This document shows, one piece after another, positions 9,666 through 19,123 of a stretch of DNA of 30,258 nt. The stretch is from Schoenoplectus triqueter (lineage: Eukaryota; Streptophyta; Magnoliopsida; Poales; Cyperaceae), in assembly GCA_964058805.1 (NCBI GenBank), contig CAXKVV010001956.1, forward strand, positions 1 to 30,258, in the 5' to 3' direction. Below the pieces are notes generated by a model. It saw only the letters and a list, made by a program, of their open reading frames with translations, ran no database searches and was not told the origin of the DNA. Each line of letters opens with the position of its first letter. Position 1 is the stretch's first letter. A program made the position numbers and the translations under genes.

Positions 9666-9725
9666 GTTCTAGAACCTTCTCCACTCTTGGCAATCACCAG
9701 AGAGCTCTCTGAAACACTATAAAAG
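9666..9725 (+). promoter_or_regulatory. Heat shock element plus TATA box
   Basis: TTCTAGAACCTTC at 9667-9679 is a three-unit heat shock element (TTC-nn-GAA-nn-TTC) with no mismatch. A TATA box, TATAAAAG, follows at 9718-9725, and the palindrome AGAGAGCTCTCT lies between (9699-9710). Spacing and order fit a heat-responsive plant core promoter reading right, as in small heat shock genes or heat-activated retrotransposons. The product is unknown. Confidence 0.45.
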
Positions 9726-9749
9726 CCTCTGTATAGTGAGAGATCTCCA

Positions 9750-10349
9750 TTTCTCCATTTGAGCCCGATTTTTACTCAATTACCATTGCCATCACCTTCT
9801 TCATCAATTCATCCAATTGCAAGCTCCTTTAGTCTCTTCTTAGCTCCAGAAGTTGATCTGTCTCACCTCTTGGATCATTCTTATGCTTCAACATTGAGTT
9901 TGAGTTAGCCATTTTCTTCCCCGATTGGTGACTTGGTGAATTACTATTTCTGAGCTTCAAAATCATCATCTTTGTATTTGAACAGCGTCGCCTTGGTGAG
10001 AGGAGGCTCTTTGTGCAATTAATTTCAACTTTGCAAGTGTACAAAGGTTAGTCCCAATTTTGATCTCATTGACTGCCTCAACTCAATTCCTTTTATTTTT
10101 TCCATGTTCCTTGAAATTCATGTTTGATACATGTTCTAATCAATGAAATACACCTTTCTATCGAATGAATTTGAAGGATTCTGTCATCTCTAGTCCACTC
10201 GGCCATGGCGCCTCTCGGCCAGTCGCGCGGAAGAAAGAGGAGAAGAGGAAGAAGAGAAGAAGAAAGCGCCCCTGGGGAGGCCGGTCTCGGCGCATGTGAG
10301 CCGCAGCAGAGCGGGGCCCACAGTCAGAGGGATGGTGTGCGTGAGCCAG
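9750..10349 (+). other. Possible transcript start region with a short first coding exon
   Basis: Downstream of the TATA box the sequence resembles a plant leader: CT-rich, a possible 5' splice site AAAG|GTTAGT at 10046, and a possible 3' splice site ATCTCTAG ending near 10196. An ATG in strong context (GGCCATGGCG, ATG at 10205) opens a GC-rich, very basic frame (GRKRRRRGRREEE near its start) that reaches a donor-like CCAG|GTACGC at 10349. No family is recognised, and low-complexity basic frames arise by chance in purine-rich DNA. The model is weak. Confidence 0.15.
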
Positions 10350-10610
10350 GTACGCCTTTCCTTTCTTTCTCTTTTATTTAAATTCCAGTTGTATTTGAAT
10401 GAGATTGGCTTACCTAGTGGCTTATGCACCCCTGACTCATAATCCTGACAATATGGTCCCACCTGTAAGATTACAGAGTCTAGGCTTACAGCAATTGATT
10501 AGTATACGTATTAGGGCTAATTAGGCTGAGTTGGCATGTCCTGATTGGCTGCTATATTAATCACTCCCCTTTAGCATTAATGATCTGCTTAACATCTGCT
10601 GAGGTGGCCT
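10350..10610. other. Non-coding stretch before the G-box array
   Basis: I see no gene. TGGTCCCACCTGTAAG at 10454-10469 belongs to the same dispersed motif family (GTGGGNCCCACNTGTCAG) seen further right. Confidence 0.35.
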
Positions 10611-10840
10611 TGTAGTATCATGCCATGTGGCATTAACAGAGTGAGATGGGCTTCCCTGGTTGTGCCGTGTGGCATGTGCTGGGGTGAGGTGGACCTGTCA
10701 TAGCCTGCCACGTGGCATGCTGGTGGGGCCCACATGTCAGGTCAGTGTGGTGGTGGGGCCCACCTGGCTGAGGTGGACCAATGGGGTGCTGACACGTGGC
10801 ATGAGGTGGCCCAATGAGAAGCTGCCACGTGTCATATCCT
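10611..10840. promoter_or_regulatory. Array of G-box-like TGCCACGTGGCAT motifs
   Basis: Five near-palindromic 13-mers begin at 10621 (TGCCATGTGGCAT), 10663 (TGCCGTGTGGCAT), 10706 (TGCCACGTGGCAT), 10790 (TGACACGTGGCAT) and 10823 (TGCCACGTGTCAT). Starts are 42, 43, 84 and 33 bp apart, so several fall on a period near 42 bp. Three contain CACGTG, the core bound by plant bZIP and bHLH factors. GTGGGGCCCAC at 10723 and 10753 resembles TCP sites. Regulatory function is inferred from motif content. Confidence 0.5.
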
Positions 10841-11254
10841 TTCCCTTCTCTGATTCTGTGTGTATGTGTCTGGGATCCCCAGTTTGCACCCAGATGAGTC
10901 TCTGTCCCCAGATTGTACCCAGAACTGCTTTGATCAAATCCCAGCCTTTGATTAATCCATTTATTCTGCTTTTATCTTCCCTGAATTTATTTTAATAGCT
11001 CCACTTATTCAAAAATCATGAAAATTTCACCAAAAATCCCTAAATTCATGATGATCATCCCTGTAATTTTTAATTCCATTTTTGCCCTTGCCTCTCTGAA
11101 TTAAAAATTCTTTTATTCATAAAACCCTAATATTCCTTATGAATTAATCCCTGATCTCAATTGTAGCTCAATGTCTCTGCCAATTATCTCTCTCTTGCAG
11201 AAACCACCCTAACTAAATACCAATTAGACTTATATTGATATTCATTAGGGCTTG
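10841..11254. other. Non-coding stretch, nothing recognised
   Basis: Mixed to AT-rich sequence without a credible reading frame, repeat or boundary that I can support. Confidence 0.4.
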
Positions 11255-11480
11255 ATTTGATTAAATGCTGACTACTTATCAGCAATTAATACAAATCTAG
11301 ACTTGATCAGGTGGTTGCTCCCAGCTTTGGCACCTGATCAGTCTTGTGAAATTGACTTTCAATCCCTTAACATGAGGGTGACTTGGTCAAATAACTGACT
11401 ACTTATCAGTAATTGACACAAATCAAAGCATAGTTAGGTGGTTGCTCACAGCTTTGGCACCAGGTCAGCCTTGAAAGCAA
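11255..11480. repeat. Tandem repeat, period about 127 bp, two units
   Basis: CTGACTACTTATCAG is at 11268 and again at 11395. It is followed in both units by AATT, ACAAATC, AGGTGGTTGCTC, CAGCTTTGGCACC and TCAG. The copies differ at scattered bases. Confidence 0.75.
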
Positions 11481-11690
11481 AATCACATTTGGAATTTCTC
11501 ATGACTAGTTGCATCAAAATGCTAGCTTGGCATTGACATCATTTCATGTAGCATAGGGATTATACTGCTTCAGCTCCTTCTTAGGGTTAGCTCCAAAGGC
11601 AGATTTCTAGGGTTCAATTCTGACTCCTATAGCAGGTCACTGAGGTGTGGGGTCCACCTGTCAGTGAAAATGGTCACATAGTGACTCATC

Positions 11691-12170
11691 AGATAGGCTA
11701 TGTTGTTAGATTCATCTACAAGGGACTGCCAGATGGGTCCCACTTGTCAGATAAAATGTAATCAAATGGCTGACCCATCAAGAGATTTTCTCTCTCCTAA
11801 ATCTCCCGAGGGTCAGCCACCTCGAATGAGTAGGAGGTGGTGGGGTATTTATATCCTCGTCATTCACCCTATTATTTCATTGTGGGATTAATGCTTAACC
11901 TCTGTTCCGGGTTGGTTAGCTTTCTTAACAAAATAGGCTAGGTCCATGTCATTGGAGCTGCTCATAAGGGACTGCCATGTGGGTCCCACTTGTCAGAAAA
12001 GATATAATCACATGGTGACACCCAAGAGGTCTCCTCTCTCCCTCGATCTTCTTGGGTGTCACTCATGCTGAGTGGACAGAGAATAGCGGGGTATTTATAC
12101 TCTTCACTTTGCGCTCAGCATTCCATTGTGGGACTAATAGATTTGTTCCGGGGTTATGCAGCGACCTTTC
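11691..12170 (+). repeat. Two tandem promoter-like units of about 240 bp, each with a TATA box
   Basis: Units begin at 11691 and 11931 with ATAGGCTA. Shared landmarks in order: AAGGGACTGCCA, TGGGTCCCACTTGTCAG (from 11734 and 11980), an inverted repeat, GGGGTATTTATA (TATA at 11846 and 12092), and CATTGTGGGA. In each unit the right arm of the inverted repeat ends 26 or 29 bp before the TATA. A partial third unit precedes them (GTGGGGTCCACCTGTCAG at 11647). This could be an LTR promoter or a duplicated gene promoter; no downstream reading frame is recognised. Confidence 0.6.
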
Positions 12171-12750
12171 CTGATCAGTGGGCCACCTTTCCACTGCTCT
12201 CTTTCTTCTCCCCCTTTTCTTATGATTTATCATCAATTTATTTCATTTATTCATTTACTCATTCCTGAAATTTTTCAAGGGTAAACACTTATATATTCAC
12301 AATCATGTCACATAAACATAATTGGTGCACCAGTGAATATAAATAAATATGATACTATAATGATCTTTTTCTTTTATCTAAAATCTCTTCATTCCAAAAC
12401 AATTGTTATCCAGATATATTTCATTAGACCGCATCAATCATGATCATTGATAACATTCCAAAATAACTAATTGAAATGAAACTTCAAGTATTTAGTAAAA
12501 AATCAAAGAGTATTATGAGATTCTTTTTATCTCACGGGTCTCACACAATAAAGAAGCAGAGATTATATCTTCTGTTACCCTATTGGTCAATTGCACATAT
12601 GGTATGAAACATATGCTATGGTATTATTCTCCATTTTCTTATGGAGCGTATGTCTAAACTAAAATTTAATACCATACAAGTGATAGTTCAGATATATATA
12701 AAATATCTAACTTGAGTCCACAACTCTACTTACTTTTAAATACAATAACA
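12171..12750. other. Non-coding flank left of the copia element
   Basis: AT-rich sequence without genes. It lies where the 3' LTR of the minus-strand copia element should be, but does not match that element's 5' LTR at 18129-18527 by eye. Confidence 0.4.
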
Positions 12751-12764
12751 AGACTCCCACTTGG
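12751..12764 (-). other. Polypurine tract of the copia element
   Basis: The minus strand reads CCAAGTGGGAG, then TCT. AAGTGGGAG is the polypurine motif typically found just before the 3' LTR of plant copia elements. It lies about 370 bases after the RNase H stop codon. Confidence 0.6.
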
Positions 12765-13137
12765 CATAAGACAGTTAAGGTAAATAGTGGGTATTTCACC
12801 TTCGATCATAATTTAAATTCATATGACCTCATCTTGATTCTTTATCAAGGCGATATTATTTTAAGCACTTTGCTCTCACGTTTTGTATCATATTTAGCTT
12901 AAAACTAATCTCATTTCTATGTACTACAAAGACATAGAAGCGATTGCCTGTGTGAGAAGGCCAATCAACTGTCTGACATACCTTTTATTTTATATCTCAT
13001 CTCATGTGTTATGCTAAATATACTGATATTAAATAATTTATAACAATCATCACATAAATGAATTAAAAAAATAGCTTCCATTGCATTTATCCCACAAATA
13101 TAAATATACATGATATATTGTTCAATAAAATATAAAA

Positions 13138-14652
13138 TCATAATCTACGTAACCCTAGAGATTTGACATGACCAACAAACATATCTCTAGGTATTGCCTT
13201 TGTAAAAGGATCTGCCACCATTTTGTGTGTAGATATATACTGCATGCAAACTTGCTTTTTCGCCACCATGTCTCTAACAAAGTTATACTTAGTATCAATG
13301 TGTTTGGTTTTTGAATGATACTTGGGATCTTTTGTATAAGCGATTGCTGCCTGACTATCACTATGTACTAACACTGGGTCAGTTTCATTCTCACAGAAAC
13401 CCAAGTGATTTAAAAATCTTCTAAGCCAAACTGTTTCTTGTACTGCTGCTGAAAATGCCACAAATTCAGCTTCCATTGTGGATAAGGATATACAACTCTG
13501 TTTCTTACTACTCCAAAAGATGACTCCATTATTAAGTAAGAAAACATAACCAGAGGTAGATTTTCTTTCATCTAAATCTCCTCCCCAGTCAGCATCTGCA
13601 TAACCCATGAGTTGTAGATTTTCTCCTTGAAAACATAATGAATAATCTGCAGTACCTTTCAGATACCTAAGTATTCTTTTCACTGCTTTCCAATGGGACT
13701 GTCCTGGATTAGCTTGATATCTACTCACCATTCCAACGGCGAAACTGATATCCGGTCTAGTACACATCATAGCATACATGAGACTGCCTACAGCACTTGA
13801 GTAAGGAATTTTTTTCATTTGTGCTTTTTCATCTGGAGTCTTTGGACACATTCTTAAGCTAAGACCTTCGCCTTTTGCTATAGGAGTATCAATGGATTTA
13901 CAGTCTTGCATATGAAACTTTTCAAATACTTTTCTGATGTAATGCTCTTGTGATAAAGCTAACATCTTCTTGGAACGATCTCTTTCAATCTTCACTCCAA
14001 GAATATATGCTGCTTCACCCATATCTTTCATATCAAAATTGGAGGATAACCATTCTTTGATAGTTTTCACATACTCCTTATTGTTACTAGCCAACAGTAT
14101 ATCATCCACATAAAGTGATAGTATCACAAATTTATTTTTGGATCTCTTAACATACACGCAGTGATCTTCATCAATCATTTTAAAATCGAATGATATGATA
14201 GCTTGATGAAATCGAATGTACCATTGTCTGGAAGATTGTTTGAGACCATAAATAGATCTCAATAATTTGCACACTTTGTGCTCTTGACCTTCAACAACAA
14301 AGCTTGCAGGTTGTTCCATATATATCTCTTCTTCCAGATTGCCATTTAGAAATGCGGTTTTGACATCCATTTGATGCAACTCCAAATCTAAACCGGCAAC
14401 AATAGCTAGTATCAATCGTATAGAAGTAAATCTCACAACAGGAGAGAAAATTTCTTCATAGTCTATCCCTTCTTGTTGTGTATACCCCTTAGCAACAAGG
14501 CGTGCCTTATACCTGTCAATTGAGCCATCAGCTAGACGTTTAATCTTGAGAACCCATTTGTTCCCAATTGCCTTACGTCCTTCTGGGAGATCAACTAATT
14601 CCCAAACATTATTTGATCTCATTGACTCCATTTCTTCTTCCATTGCTTTCAT
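13138..14652 (-). CDS. Copia reverse transcriptase-RNase H (downstream part of a split polyprotein)
   Basis: The frame gives 504 residues and is the C-terminal part of the copia polyprotein, in the same phase as the upstream part. Reverse transcriptase begins near residue 14 (VWELVDLPEGRKAIGNKW) and includes ARLVAKGYTQ, the MDVKTAFLNG aspartate motif and the catalytic YVDD near residue 182. RNase H follows, with YADADWGG, STMEAEF and HSDSQAA supplying the acidic catalytic residues, then a KTKHID motif near the end. The terminus after DPFTKAIPRD looks complete. The first ATG directly follows the TGA that ends the upstream part, so it is probably not a native start. The enzyme copies element RNA into DNA in cytoplasmic particles. 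Confidence 0.9.
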   Translation of the reverse strand: MKAMEEEMESMRSNNVWELVDLPEGRKAIGNKWVLKIKRLADGSIDRYKARLVAKGYTQQEGIDYEEIFSPVVRFTSIRLILAIVAGLDLELHQMDVKTAFLNGNLEEEIYMEQPASFVVEGQEHKVCKLLRSIYGLKQSSRQWYIRFHQAIISFDFKMIDEDHCVYVKRSKNKFVILSLYVDDILLASNNKEYVKTIKEWLSSNFDMKDMGEAAYILGVKIERDRSKKMLALSQEHYIRKVFEKFHMQDCKSIDTPIAKGEGLSLRMCPKTPDEKAQMKKIPYSSAVGSLMYAMMCTRPDISFAVGMVSRYQANPGQSHWKAVKRILRYLKGTADYSLCFQGENLQLMGYADADWGGDLDERKSTSGYVFLLNNGVIFWSSKKQSCISLSTMEAEFVAFSAAVQETVWLRRFLNHLGFCENETDPVLVHSDSQAAIAYTKDPKYHSKTKHIDTKYNFVRDMVAKKQVCMQYISTHKMVADPFTKAIPRDMFVGHVKSLGLRRL

Positions 14653-17172
14653 TCATTTCTCTTTAGCGGGACAAGTGAGAGCCTCTCGAATATTTGTTGG
14701 CTCTTCTTCATCTTGCATGACAATCATGTAAGATTCATTCTCAATTGGAAAATGACGTTTAGGAACTCTAGCACGGTTGCTCTGTCTAATTTGTGATTGT
14801 GCTGAGCTTGGCTCAGCATCATCTGCTAATTTTCTCCCACTTGGATGAGATACTGTTGGAGGTTCAGGAATATGCACTAAACGATTTGCAACAATCGAAT
14901 CATTTTGTTCATCTACCTCATATAGAGAAAAATCCTGAACTATCTCACCCTTTCTTGGAAATTCATTTTCTAAAAAAATGACATCTCGTGACTCAAATTC
15001 TGTTACACTCCCACTTGATTGTTCACCAATGAACACATAACCTTTGGAATGTTCAGAGTATCGTATAAATATACTCTTTTTACCTCGTGGACCTAATTTA
15101 CCATGCTGATGAGACATATCATGAACAAAAGCAGCACATCCCCAAGGTCTCAGATTACTAAGATCTGATTTTCTATTATTCCAAAGTTCGTAAGGAGTAG
15201 AAGAAACAGATTTAGAGGGTACACGGTTTAAAATATAAACAGCAGTCAACAATGCATCACCCCAAAAAGTGATTGGCAGATTTGCTTGAACCATCATTGA
15301 CCTAACCATTTCTAAAAGAGTTCGATTTCTCCTTTCAGCTACTCCATTTTGTTGTGGAGTATATGGTATGGTCAATTGCCTAAGTATTCCTTTTTCTTCG
15401 CACATTTGTTTGAATTCATCAGATAAATATTCGCGACCACGATCCGTTCTTAAGGCCTTAACCTTTCTGTCTAATTGATTTTCAACAAAAATAATAAATT
15501 TCTTAAAGCATGTAAGAGCTTCAGATTTATGAGATATCAAATAGACATAACCGTATCGTGTATAATCATCAATGAAGGTGATAAAATATCTACCTCCATG
15601 TCGTGTCCTCACATTCATTGGTCCACAAATGTCTGAATGAATTAATTGCAATGGAAATTTAGATCTAGTTCCTGTTCCGAATGGTTTACTTGCCATTTTT
15701 CCTTTTAAACAATTTTCACATGTTGGTAGACTAACCCGTTCAAGATGGCCTAGTAAGCCTTCTTTGGCTAATCTATTCATCCTTTGTTGTCCAATATGAC
15801 CTAATCTCATATGCCATACATTCACATCAGTATTATCATTAGCATATGTAATTAAAGAAAAATGAGTATTATAAAAAGTCATTATATTAACAACATCTAA
15901 AATAATAAAACCATTCGATACATATCCATAACCATAACATACATCATCCAGATACAACTTAATACTAGTACTGCACATGTTCAAACTAAATCCAAATTTA
16001 AGAAGAACAACAACAGATACAAGATTTCGTCGAATTTCAGGTGCAAAGAGAACATCATGTAAGAGAAGGGTTCGACCATCACGCATATCCAACTTGCATG
16101 TGCCTATACCCTTGACCGGTACACGAGAATTATTTCCTACATAAAGCCATTTTGATCCTTGAGGAATTCGACGAAAATCCACAAACAAGTCACGATCTTT
16201 GGCTACATGGTCTGTTGCCCCTGAGTCTACAGTCCACAAAGGATAAGAATCAGCCATAAAAACAGAACTGGAAACATATGAAAAATATGAAATATTTTCT
16301 ATTATCTGTACCTTGCGGGGCTCATTGCATTCACGAGCATAGTGACCTTTCTTGCCACAATTGAAACATTTGATCTTGGCCTTGTTATGCTTCTTAGAAC
16401 TGTTCTGAGAAACCTTTCCCTTGCCATGATACTGCCCCTTATACTTTTTCTCTTGCTTTCCCTTTCCCTTGCCATAATTTGACTTACGTTTCTGACCTTG
16501 TCCTCCATGAGAACTTGAACCGGCCAAATGCACAGTAGTTTCAGTTTCCTGAGGTTTTGATGCCTCAATACGATCTTCCTCAAGTTCTAAATGCCTGACA
16601 GCATCGTTGAGAGTTTTAATACCCTCATTATGAGTTAAATTCACTTTCATGTGTTCCCATGTATAAGGAAGTGAACGAATCACTGCTTGAACTTGCTGTT
16701 CATCAGTCAAAATATGGCCAGCATCCTTCAACTCACTAATCATATTCGACATCTCTCTGAGATGTTGACGCATGCTGTGATTAGGACGCTTCTTATAAGT
16801 GTCAAATTTGATGGTGAGTTGTTTCAGTTTGGTAACAGAAGTTCCACCAAACTTCTGCTTCAAAGCAAGCCACATCTCTTTGGCAACTTCATATTGCCTG
16901 AACTCACGCATCACATCATTTTCCATACTGCTCAACAACGTAATGCGAGCAATGGAGTTCTTCTTTTTCCATGATTCAAATGCAGCACTGTCACTAATAT
17001 GCTTGGGAGTTGTACCTTTCTCTGGTTCAGTTAGAATATGATCCAGGACTGTAAGAACCTCTTGTTCTTCCAGGACATACTGAATTTTCATGGCCCAAAT
17101 TTCATAATTTTCGTCATTCAGTTTTTCATCCTTATTAAGTTCTGCCACAATATTTCTAGATGCAGATGTCAT
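14653..17172 (-). CDS. Copia gag-protease-integrase (upstream part of a split polyprotein)
   Basis: The frame gives 839 residues. Seen in order: copia-type gag from residue 1; CCHC zinc knuckle [14 protein letters not shown] (269-282); aspartic protease with VDSGA (aspartate 316); the integrase zinc-binding H-H-C-C region (WHMRLGH ... CENCLKGK, about 440-480); and the integrase core with D514, D577 and E613. The last two have exactly 35 residues between them, as in active integrases. The frame ends in TGA (14655-14653) shortly before reverse transcriptase, followed at once by ATG in the same phase. Related elements are uninterrupted here, so this is most likely a nonsense mutation. Gag, protease and integrase themselves look undamaged. 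Confidence 0.9.
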   Translation of the reverse strand: MTSASRNIVAELNKDEKLNDENYEIWAMKIQYVLEEQEVLTVLDHILTEPEKGTTPKHISDSAAFESWKKKNSIARITLLSSMENDVMREFRQYEVAKEMWLALKQKFGGTSVTKLKQLTIKFDTYKKRPNHSMRQHLREMSNMISELKDAGHILTDEQQVQAVIRSLPYTWEHMKVNLTHNEGIKTLNDAVRHLELEEDRIEASKPQETETTVHLAGSSSHGGQGQKRKSNYGKGKGKQEKKYKGQYHGKGKVSQNSSKKHNKAKIKCFNCGKKGHYARECNEPRKVQIIENISYFSYVSSSVFMADSYPLWTVDSGATDHVAKDRDLFVDFRRIPQGSKWLYVGNNSRVPVKGIGTCKLDMRDGRTLLLHDVLFAPEIRRNLVSVVVLLKFGFSLNMCSTSIKLYLDDVCYGYGYVSNGFIILDVVNIMTFYNTHFSLITYANDNTDVNVWHMRLGHIGQQRMNRLAKEGLLGHLERVSLPTCENCLKGKMASKPFGTGTRSKFPLQLIHSDICGPMNVRTRHGGRYFITFIDDYTRYGYVYLISHKSEALTCFKKFIIFVENQLDRKVKALRTDRGREYLSDEFKQMCEEKGILRQLTIPYTPQQNGVAERRNRTLLEMVRSMMVQANLPITFWGDALLTAVYILNRVPSKSVSSTPYELWNNRKSDLSNLRPWGCAAFVHDMSHQHGKLGPRGKKSIFIRYSEHSKGYVFIGEQSSGSVTEFESRDVIFLENEFPRKGEIVQDFSLYEVDEQNDSIVANRLVHIPEPPTVSHPSGRKLADDAEPSSAQSQIRQSNRARVPKRHFPIENESYMIVMQDEEEPTNIREALTCPAKEK

Positions 17173-18115
17173 TTTGCTAAGAAATTTAAAAAAAATTAAA
17201 CTAAGTCAGGACATCACACAATTCTGATGACTTAAAATAAATTATTTAATACTTAGCATAACACATATAGTTTTGTAACAAACTCAAAATAATTTAATAA
17301 TAATAATATTTATAGATTAAAATTGAAAGATCATCAAATTTCACAATCATCTTTTAATTCTATAAATTTTATTAATATTAATTATTTTAAAGTACAAAAC
17401 TCCCACAAAAAAATTGATAAACAACAAATATATAAATAATAAAAAATTGAACAATAAAAAAAAATTCGAACTTAAAATAATTATTCAGAAAAAAAATTCC
17501 GAATTTAACAGATGTATATATATAAATGAATCACTATTCTAACACAAGTTGTAGTATGGTGTAGTGGTAAGACCATTCTTACTTTAGAGGTCATGGGTTC
17601 AAGCCCCAGTGAAAGCAATATTTCTTTATTTTGCGCGGTTCACTGGATTTATATAGACCAAGTTCATCCTTCCCAATCAAGAACCCCTCAGCCCAAAAAT
17701 AGAAAATTTCGCATAAGTCAAGAAATTTGGAGCAAAAGTTTTTTCTTTGTACGGCTGTGATTTATTTGGATTATAAATTTGTCCAACCCAGTTGTACAAG
17801 ATCCGAAATAAAAGTGTATGTTGATTTCTTTTCACTATTTTGCTATGGATCTCCAAGAAATGCACTTATAAAATCTCCAAAAACAGTGAATTTTATAAAT
17901 ATCTTAAAATAACTAAGATTTCACTGAAAAATTTTCAGATTTATAAAAAAAAAAATTTGATTTAAATCTGAAATTTATATTTATTTAATTCTGGAATTAA
18001 ATAAAAATAAAATAATTATTTTTATCAAAAATTATCTTATGTAAAACTAATTTTACATATACATAAAACTCACTAAAAAATAGTGATTTAATAAACCAGA
18101 ATATATGCTATAAAA
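17173..18115 (-). other. Copia leader, AT-rich
   Basis: This lies between the primer binding site and the gag ATG, about 940 bases, with long A- and T-runs and no credible ORF. It contains the tRNA-like sequence listed separately. Confidence 0.6.
17550..17618 (+). repeat. tRNA-like sequence (tRNA relic or SINE head) inside the copia leader
   Basis: TGGTGTAGTGGT at 17557-17568 fits an internal A box, and GGTTCAAGCCC at 17596-17606 fits a B box, spaced as in a tRNA gene. A T-arm with a 7-base loop forms, though with mismatches, and GACC/GGTC (17571-17574, 17589-17592) can pair around the anticodon region. The acceptor ends pair poorly, so it is not a standard functional tRNA. The 5' half (TATGGTGTAGTGGTAAG) resembles plant Gln tRNA from memory. 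It runs opposite to the element's transcription. Confidence 0.45.
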
Positions 18116-18127
18116 GCTCTGATACCA
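18116..18127 (-). other. Copia primer binding site
   Basis: The minus strand reads TGGTATCAGAGC, complementary to the 3' end of plant initiator Met tRNA and the commonest primer site of plant copia elements. It lies one base inside the LTR end. Confidence 0.92.
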
Positions 18128-18128
18128 A

Positions 18129-18527
18129 TGTAATATTTAACGAATAAAACTTACAAGTTGCTCCGTTAATCTTCGTGCGGAAGCGGTTCTGACCAATACA
18201 GCACTATCACTGGTTCTACAAGAAATCACGAGCCGAAGCCGGAAGCCTTGCGGTTTCCACAACCTAAATTCTTCAAGTCTTAACAGAGTATCTTTTCTCT
18301 TTCTCTCTCTTTGATAATAGTGACAGATTCGTTTTTCTGATGATCTATGAGAGAGAGTATACTAGTGTATATTTATAAGCCAACGCATCTGCTCAATACA
18401 CTTGTTCAATGCACCTCTCCAGTGCACCTGTTCAATGCACCTTTCCAGTGCATCTGTTCATTCTTATAACGGGTTGGGTTTGGATTCGGATTTCCCATAA
18501 TGGGCGTACTGATAATTAAATCCAACA
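18129..18527 (-). repeat. Copia 5' LTR, 399 bp
   Basis: On the minus strand it starts TGTTGGATTT and ends AATATTACA, giving TG...CA ends with TGT/ACA inverted termini. The inner end is one base from the primer site. A TATA box, CTTATAAATATACA, is at plus 18367-18380. Two exact-period 26-bp units sit just upstream of it at 18403-18454. The bases after the outer end, GTATT (18528-18532), would be the target duplication, but its partner cannot be checked because the 3' LTR is missing. Confidence 0.85.
18403..18454. repeat. 26-bp direct repeat in the copia LTR U3
   Basis: TGTTCAATGCACCTCTCCAG begins at 18403, and a near copy, with T for C within CCTCTCC, begins at 18429. A fragment TGTTCATT follows at 18455. 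They lie upstream of the LTR TATA box on the minus strand. Repeats here often act as transcription enhancers. Confidence 0.8.
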
Positions 18528-18532
18528 GTATT

Positions 18533-19123
18533 GAACAACAAACGACTATATAATATATGATGTGTTTCAATTTGTGTTTCATTTATAAAAAAAAATTATA
18601 GCATAATTTTTTTGAATATGTATTAAATATGTGAATTAAAAAAAGAAAGATTAAAAAATAATGATACAATATGATGTGACTGGTTATGCTAAATTACATT
18701 CCAACAAGAGGTAAATGTATAATTATATGTTTGTACGTAGTTAATCAAATTAAAAAGAAACTAATTAAAGTTATTTTAATTAATGAATATATATTTAGGA
18801 GGGTTGATAGTGACAGTGATTGAGCAAATTAAGCTATATTCTCGCTTACCATTATATATCTAATAAATAAAATTAATATTCTACATCCACCAAAAAATAT
18901 ATTAATTAATATTTGAATGGCTCTAAAAAGATATTTCGTTAAAGATTTTAGAAGGAAGAATATTTTGTTATAAACGTTTGTAACCCATCCCACCCTTTAT
19001 ATATTCAGGCGAAAGCCGAGAGAACTGAGAATTCCGTTCGCTCATTCAGGTCAACATTGGTCAAAAGTCAAAACCCCTTCTTCAATCCTCCACTTCCCTC
19101 AAGCCAAGGTCGGCTCAGTTGCT
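18533..19123. other. Intergenic, AT-rich, upstream of the first mTERF copy
   Basis: No gene seen. TTTATATATT at about 18987 is a TATA candidate roughly 130 bases before the ATG of the mTERF pseudogene. The last 100 bases (TTCGCTCATT, AACCCCTTCTTCAATCCTCC) resemble the leader of the second mTERF copy near 21256-21310. Confidence 0.4.

Larger units (their letters stand above)
12751..18527 (-). mobile_element. Ty1/copia LTR retrotransposon, 3' LTR not found
   Basis: Read on the minus strand, the element runs: 5' LTR (18527-18129), primer binding site complementary to initiator Met tRNA (18127-18116), AT-rich leader, gag-protease-integrase (17172-14653), reverse transcriptase and RNase H (14652-13138), 3' untranslated region, and a polypurine tract CCAAGTGGGAG (12764-12754). 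The domain order, integrase before reverse transcriptase, is diagnostic of copia. The 3' LTR expected immediately after the polypurine tract is not visible. The element could not be autonomous as it stands: one nonsense codon splits the polyprotein and one LTR is absent. Confidence 0.85.

Noticed and set aside
9449..10044. Frames at 9449-9712 (+) and 9829-10044 (-)
   Set aside because: They overlap the promoter and leader-like stretch and have no protein family features.
14546..17041. Plus-strand and alternate-phase frames within the copia coding region
   Set aside because: Shadows of the copia polyprotein.
17550..17618. A functional tRNA gene
   Set aside because: A and B boxes are present but the acceptor stem pairs poorly and the T-stem has mismatches.
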